Source: Thamnaconus septentrionalis (taxonomy: Eukaryota > Chordata > Actinopteri > Tetraodontiformes > Monacanthidae). From it: 64,000 nt of DNA. Positions within the stretch are counted from its first letter, which is position 1; every line of letters begins with the position of its first letter. The stretch spans positions 23,355,629 to 23,419,628 of the forward strand of contig CM020505.1 in the NCBI GenBank assembly GCA_009823395.1, written 5' to 3'. The position numbers and the translations under genes are program-made. This document shows positions 60,640-64,000 of this stretch, piece by piece. Under the pieces are notes generated by a model that searched no databases, was not told where the DNA came from, and worked only from the letters and a program-made list of their open reading frames with translations.

Positions 60640-61139
60640 ACTCTTTTCAAAGAAGTTTGCTTTTTTTATTACTTCCTGTCCCATTCAGCGGCCTCCCCAC
60701 TTTTCCAGAGTGGCCGGGCTGTGCAGTGAAAGAGCCGCGCTTATTATGTGCTCTGGCCTCTCCAATGCTTCTCCCTCTCTCTTTAATATTCACAGTAAGA
60801 GTCTTGGCTCTCACAAGACAAGGCTGTATTCCCAGTTCTCTCTCTCTCTCTCCTCCCTGCTAACAGCCAAGTGTGGCCCCTGTGTGAGTGTAAACAGGCA
60901 GGGGGGAGGGAGGGAGGGAGGGAAGTGAAGGGGGGGAGGGAGGTCTCCTGACAAACATCAGCGAGGATGTGCCACCCTGCCCCGTGTCATTCATTCTCCA
61001 CCTGGCAGTGGGGCTAAACTGTTAACACGGATGTGTGAGCGCCCACAAGGCCTGCAGGAACTGCCAGCGGCCGCACATGCTGCTCCGCCTCCAACCACTG
61101 CTCACACTCCCCCCACCCCCCCACCCCCCCCCACCTCTC
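60455..61139. other. gene-free interval with CA array
   Basis: (CA)n at 60607-60640, CT-rich and GGGA-rich simple patches (60838-60852, 60900-60945). No gene is recognised. Confidence 0.55.
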
Positions 61140-61600
61140 CACCTTCCCGGAAGCGTTTGCTTTTCACACCAGAACTCTGACGACTTCTGCTTGGATTCAA
61201 TTATCTGTAAAACGTCATTGTATACGAGATTTAATGATTTGACACCATTTTTAAGCGGCATTCCTCCGCGAGGCTTTGTGCTGCTCAATAGGAGGCCTCG
61301 CACATGGATGCAAGGTGTGAATTTGTCACCCAAGACGCATACCTCTGGATCCTCCGCACTTGGCGGCTGAGGCTAAAGTCTCTTTTGTTTGACCAGGTGG
61401 CCGTCACGAGAGCCACTTGCACCCGCCAGAGAAAAGCTTTCATTCCCTGGCAGGCCAGCGGGGGCCTCGCAGGAGAGCCGAGCAGCCAGAGATAGGAGGG
61501 AAGATTCAACTTTCAAATGCTTGGGTTATTGCTGTAATCCCTACAGTCTGTCTGAGGAGGCAGAGCCCCTTTAATTATCAGCGCCTGTTGTTCTGAGAGA
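61140..61600. promoter_or_regulatory. candidate upstream regulatory element
   Basis: Complex block with GATTCAATTATCTG, GATTTAATGATTTG, CTCTTTTGTTTGACC (SOX/TCF-like CTTTTGTT) and CTTTAATTATCAGC. Free of simple repeats. Inference only. Confidence 0.4.
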
Positions 61601-61881
61601 CGCTCAGAGATGCGAGAGGCTCATCGGACAAAATGGAGGCGAGTGTGTTGAATGTGCAGGTCACGAGAGCGTTGTGGAGGTGTTGGATTGTGAATTGGAT
61701 GGGGTTTGAGTGAGGGAGACCTGCATGGTTCAACACCAGAGTCTCTAAACAAACAGCACTGATGATGAAAGATTTCAGCGTGGAACGTTTGTCAAGATTT
61801 ATCGGTAAAAGCTTTGTAAACTATTTTTTTTTGTGTACGATTGCAATCGCTGCAAAAATAAAAGTACAAACACTGATAAGG

Positions 61882-61886
<5 letters not shown>

Positions 61887-61936
<50 letters not shown>
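61887..61936. repeat. (CA)25 microsatellite
   Basis: CA array of about 50 bp. Confidence 0.96.
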
Positions 61937-61937
<1 letters not shown>

Positions 61938-61984
61938 CGGCAGTCAGACCCCCGGTGACGTGAACAGCACTCTGCTATTATCGC

Positions 61985-62420
61985 AGGTGTGATCGCTCAC
62001 CAGCCCACGGCTGCATTTACATCTTAATTACCAGCTTAATCAATGGGCTTGCACTTTGACTTCATTTGTGACATTCATGGAAGCTCATTTAAGATGTAAG
62101 AATAGGATGTCGTAAGTACTGGTGGGAAGAGAAAAGCAGCTCTTTTCAAGGCCAGATAAAAGCTAGCGGGGGGATTTTAAAGAGCGCCTCCCTCCTCAGG
62201 CCCGGCAAAGTGCGCACGGGGAGATATTTATGATAATTGCACGCTCCTCCCGAAATGACAAAGCAAATTTGTGGAGCAGGAAGCAGATGCACCAAGTGGG
62301 ACTCCTGCCCTGTGATTTAAATGGCAAGTGATTGAACAACAAACTCGCATTAAGAAGGTATTGATGAGTTCAGTGTTTCATTTGGGATCAATAAGGCGAT
62401 TGGTAGAGGCGAAGCCAATA
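61985..62420. promoter_or_regulatory. strong candidate conserved regulatory element
   Basis: Long complex block with ACATCTTAATTACCAGC, CTTAATCAATGGG, TGACTTCATTTGTGACATTC, ATTTATGATAATTGC and GATCAATAAGG. It starts right after a CA array and ends at a G-run. Looks like a deeply conserved developmental enhancer; conservation untested. Confidence 0.48.
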
Positions 62421-63269
62421 CGTGCAGCAAGGGGGGGTGGGGGGAGCTATCGAGCCGCCTCGCTGTAGGATGGAGAAGGCGCTGCCGCTTCTTTATCCAA
62501 CTGCAGGTCGTGGTGCAAGTCTTTGCACCACAGGGTCACAGTATTACTGCTGCAAGCTCTTTCTTCATCATTTCACATTACACTAGGCTGCAGAAATGAC
62601 CTTGGACTGAGTCTCACGACTCAACTCATTTGGCTCCATTGCTAAAGTCTCACTGCCATCTTTAATCTGAGGCCAACACACCCAGCCAGTGAAGACTGAA
62701 CTATGAAAATAAAGTGACAAAAGGATGGATAGAAGAATTAGGCAATGTGATGGCGGTTAGATTTATGAACATGGCTTGGTTCATACGAGTGTGATAACAG
62801 AAAGGATATTACAGTAGCACCTGCCTTGTTTTAGGAGGGAACTGCACTGTTCTAAATAAAAAACGTAAAAAAAAAAAAGTTCAGTCTCATAGAGAGAGGC
62901 AGTAAAGTCACACGTACACAAATAAATTATTCAAAATGATAAATCATCAATAATTCTGCCGTACAAACTACTGAGCTTATTATTTTGAAAATCCACCATG
63001 AACCGGCAAGTAGCTAAAAAAAAAAAAAAAGACATTGAAAATATATTTCACATCATCTGTGTGTAGTTTAACAAGCTGCTTTTCTTCCGTCATCTGCATG
63101 GTGCAGTTTAAAGTGCAGCAAACTACAGCGAGGGGGGGAAAAGAGGGGGCAGTAGTTGTGATTATTAATGTGGAATCCTGGCTGAAAGGGCCTGCGAGTG
63201 TGAAACTCATGCAAATTGCAGCTGTGTCATCACTCTCCTCCCGCAGTGTGACAGATGATGCTAAACAAT
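62421..63269. other. gene-free interval
   Basis: Unique AT-rich sequence with short A-runs (62867-62878, 63016-63030). No gene is recognised. Confidence 0.5.
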
Positions 63270-63620
63270 GAACATTTCATCTTCCGCCGCAGCGCCAGCT
63301 CCTGTACGACAGAGATGGAGCACGTCGGGGCGAGATGAATTACCGCGCGGTGATTTATCATGACGGGGCCAATAGGAAAAATACAAATGAACAATTAGCA
63401 AATTTAGCCTTAATTAACTGCTCTCAGACAATAGAGGAGCTTGTAGAGGCCGTGTGAACACAGCCGGAGCACGTGTTCAATCTTTACGCACTTAGTAGAT
63501 TATTAGAACGTTAATTAAGGTTAATTGAATAATTTCCTCAGCACTGTACGCCAATTATGGTGCCAGAAGTGGAGCCTGACAAGACAGAATGCTCTGATGA
63601 GCCATGAGATGGAATTCCTC
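63270..63620. promoter_or_regulatory. strong candidate conserved regulatory element
   Basis: Complex AT-rich block with GATTTATCATGACGG, AACAATTAGCAAATTTAGCC, CCTTAATTAACTGC, ACGTTAATTAAGG (63509-63520), TTAATTGAATAATT and GCCAATTATGG. Six or more homeodomain cores in 250 bp. Regulatory role inferred. Confidence 0.5.
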
Positions 63621-63915
63621 AACACATCGCAGGAGGAACGCACAGTGTAGGACCAAATCTGTATGGAAAAAAACAAAAAAACAAAACACACACACAAAAA
63701 AATAAATACTAACTGTAGCCCCATCACGTGTGTCTCAGTTACTGAGTTTGGAGTTGATTTGGGAACAGGCCATTTCCCACACAGCGTCCTCATGAGGGTT
63801 AATGTCATTTGGCAGCCAATATAATAACCGTGTGAGGGCAGCAGGACTTGAAGCTCTCGTCTCAACAATGGTGGAAAAATTAACGACCACAGGATCTTCG
63901 TTGACAGAATGCAGC

Positions 63916-63954
<39 letters not shown>

Positions 63955-64000
63955 AAGAGGTGCAACAAACGCAAATCAGGACATATCTCATAATTCAATG
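63621..64000. other. window end with (CT)n(CA)n
   Basis: Unique sequence and a compound (CT)n then (CA)n array at about 63913-63955. No gene is recognised. Confidence 0.6.

Overview
The window is vertebrate, almost certainly teleost fish, genomic DNA. One complete protein-coding gene is recognisable: sall1 (spalt-like transcription factor 1) on the minus strand at about 42.28-52.49 kb. Its three coding exons can be assembled from the sequence with GT/AG splice sites and give a protein of about 1300 residues. It has the N-terminal [12 protein letters not shown] repression motif, a C2HC finger, a glutamine-rich segment, nine C2H2 fingers in a 2-3-2-2 arrangement and the conserved C-terminal tail ending in KEIVTS. 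Fish origin is inferred from the very high density of (CA)n/(GT)n and other microsatellites, non-autonomous DNA-transposon repeats of types I know from teleosts, and a compact gene structure. Whether this is the teleost sall1a or sall1b copy is not settled here.

Layout. Positions 1-41.6 kb lie 3' of sall1 and hold no supportable gene. They alternate between low-complexity DNA (microsatellites, polypurine and polypyrimidine runs) and blocks of complex, often AT-rich sequence full of homeodomain, TALE and POU-like sites, which I read as candidate conserved non-coding regulatory elements. This stretch also has a minisatellite of about 197 bp carrying TTAGGG-like repeats (6.7-7.6 kb), a large imperfect inverted repeat (7.6-8.6 kb), a small foldback (8.8 kb), a TA-flanked mariner-type MITE (12.1 kb), hAT-like repeats (14.3 and 28.4 kb), another probable dispersed repeat (20.6 kb) and one excellent CTCF-type motif (24.5 kb). 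Positions 41.6-52.5 kb are the sall1 transcription unit, with a 687-bp intron 2 and a 5.6-kb intron 1. Intron 1 contains candidate enhancers, two long CA arrays and a CAG/CTG inverted repeat. Positions 52.5-64 kb are the 5' flank: a promoter region with homeodomain-like sites, long microsatellites, a second copy of the 14.3-kb repeat (58.2 kb), a GATATCACA minisatellite (60.2 kb) and more candidate regulatory blocks up to the window end.

How it works together. The picture is one dosage-sensitive developmental transcription factor within a regulatory desert. In mammals SALL1 binds AT-rich DNA, recruits NuRD through its N-terminal peptide and acts in kidney, limb, ear and neural development. 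The non-coding blocks are presumably its enhancers, and the CTCF-like site may bound loops. These regulatory assignments are inference from base composition and motifs; no alignment could be run. I found no operon-like, CRISPR-like or otherwise novel protein system. The unusual material is structural DNA (higher-order telomere-like minisatellite, large inverted repeat, hairpin-forming microsatellites) and the regulatory landscape.
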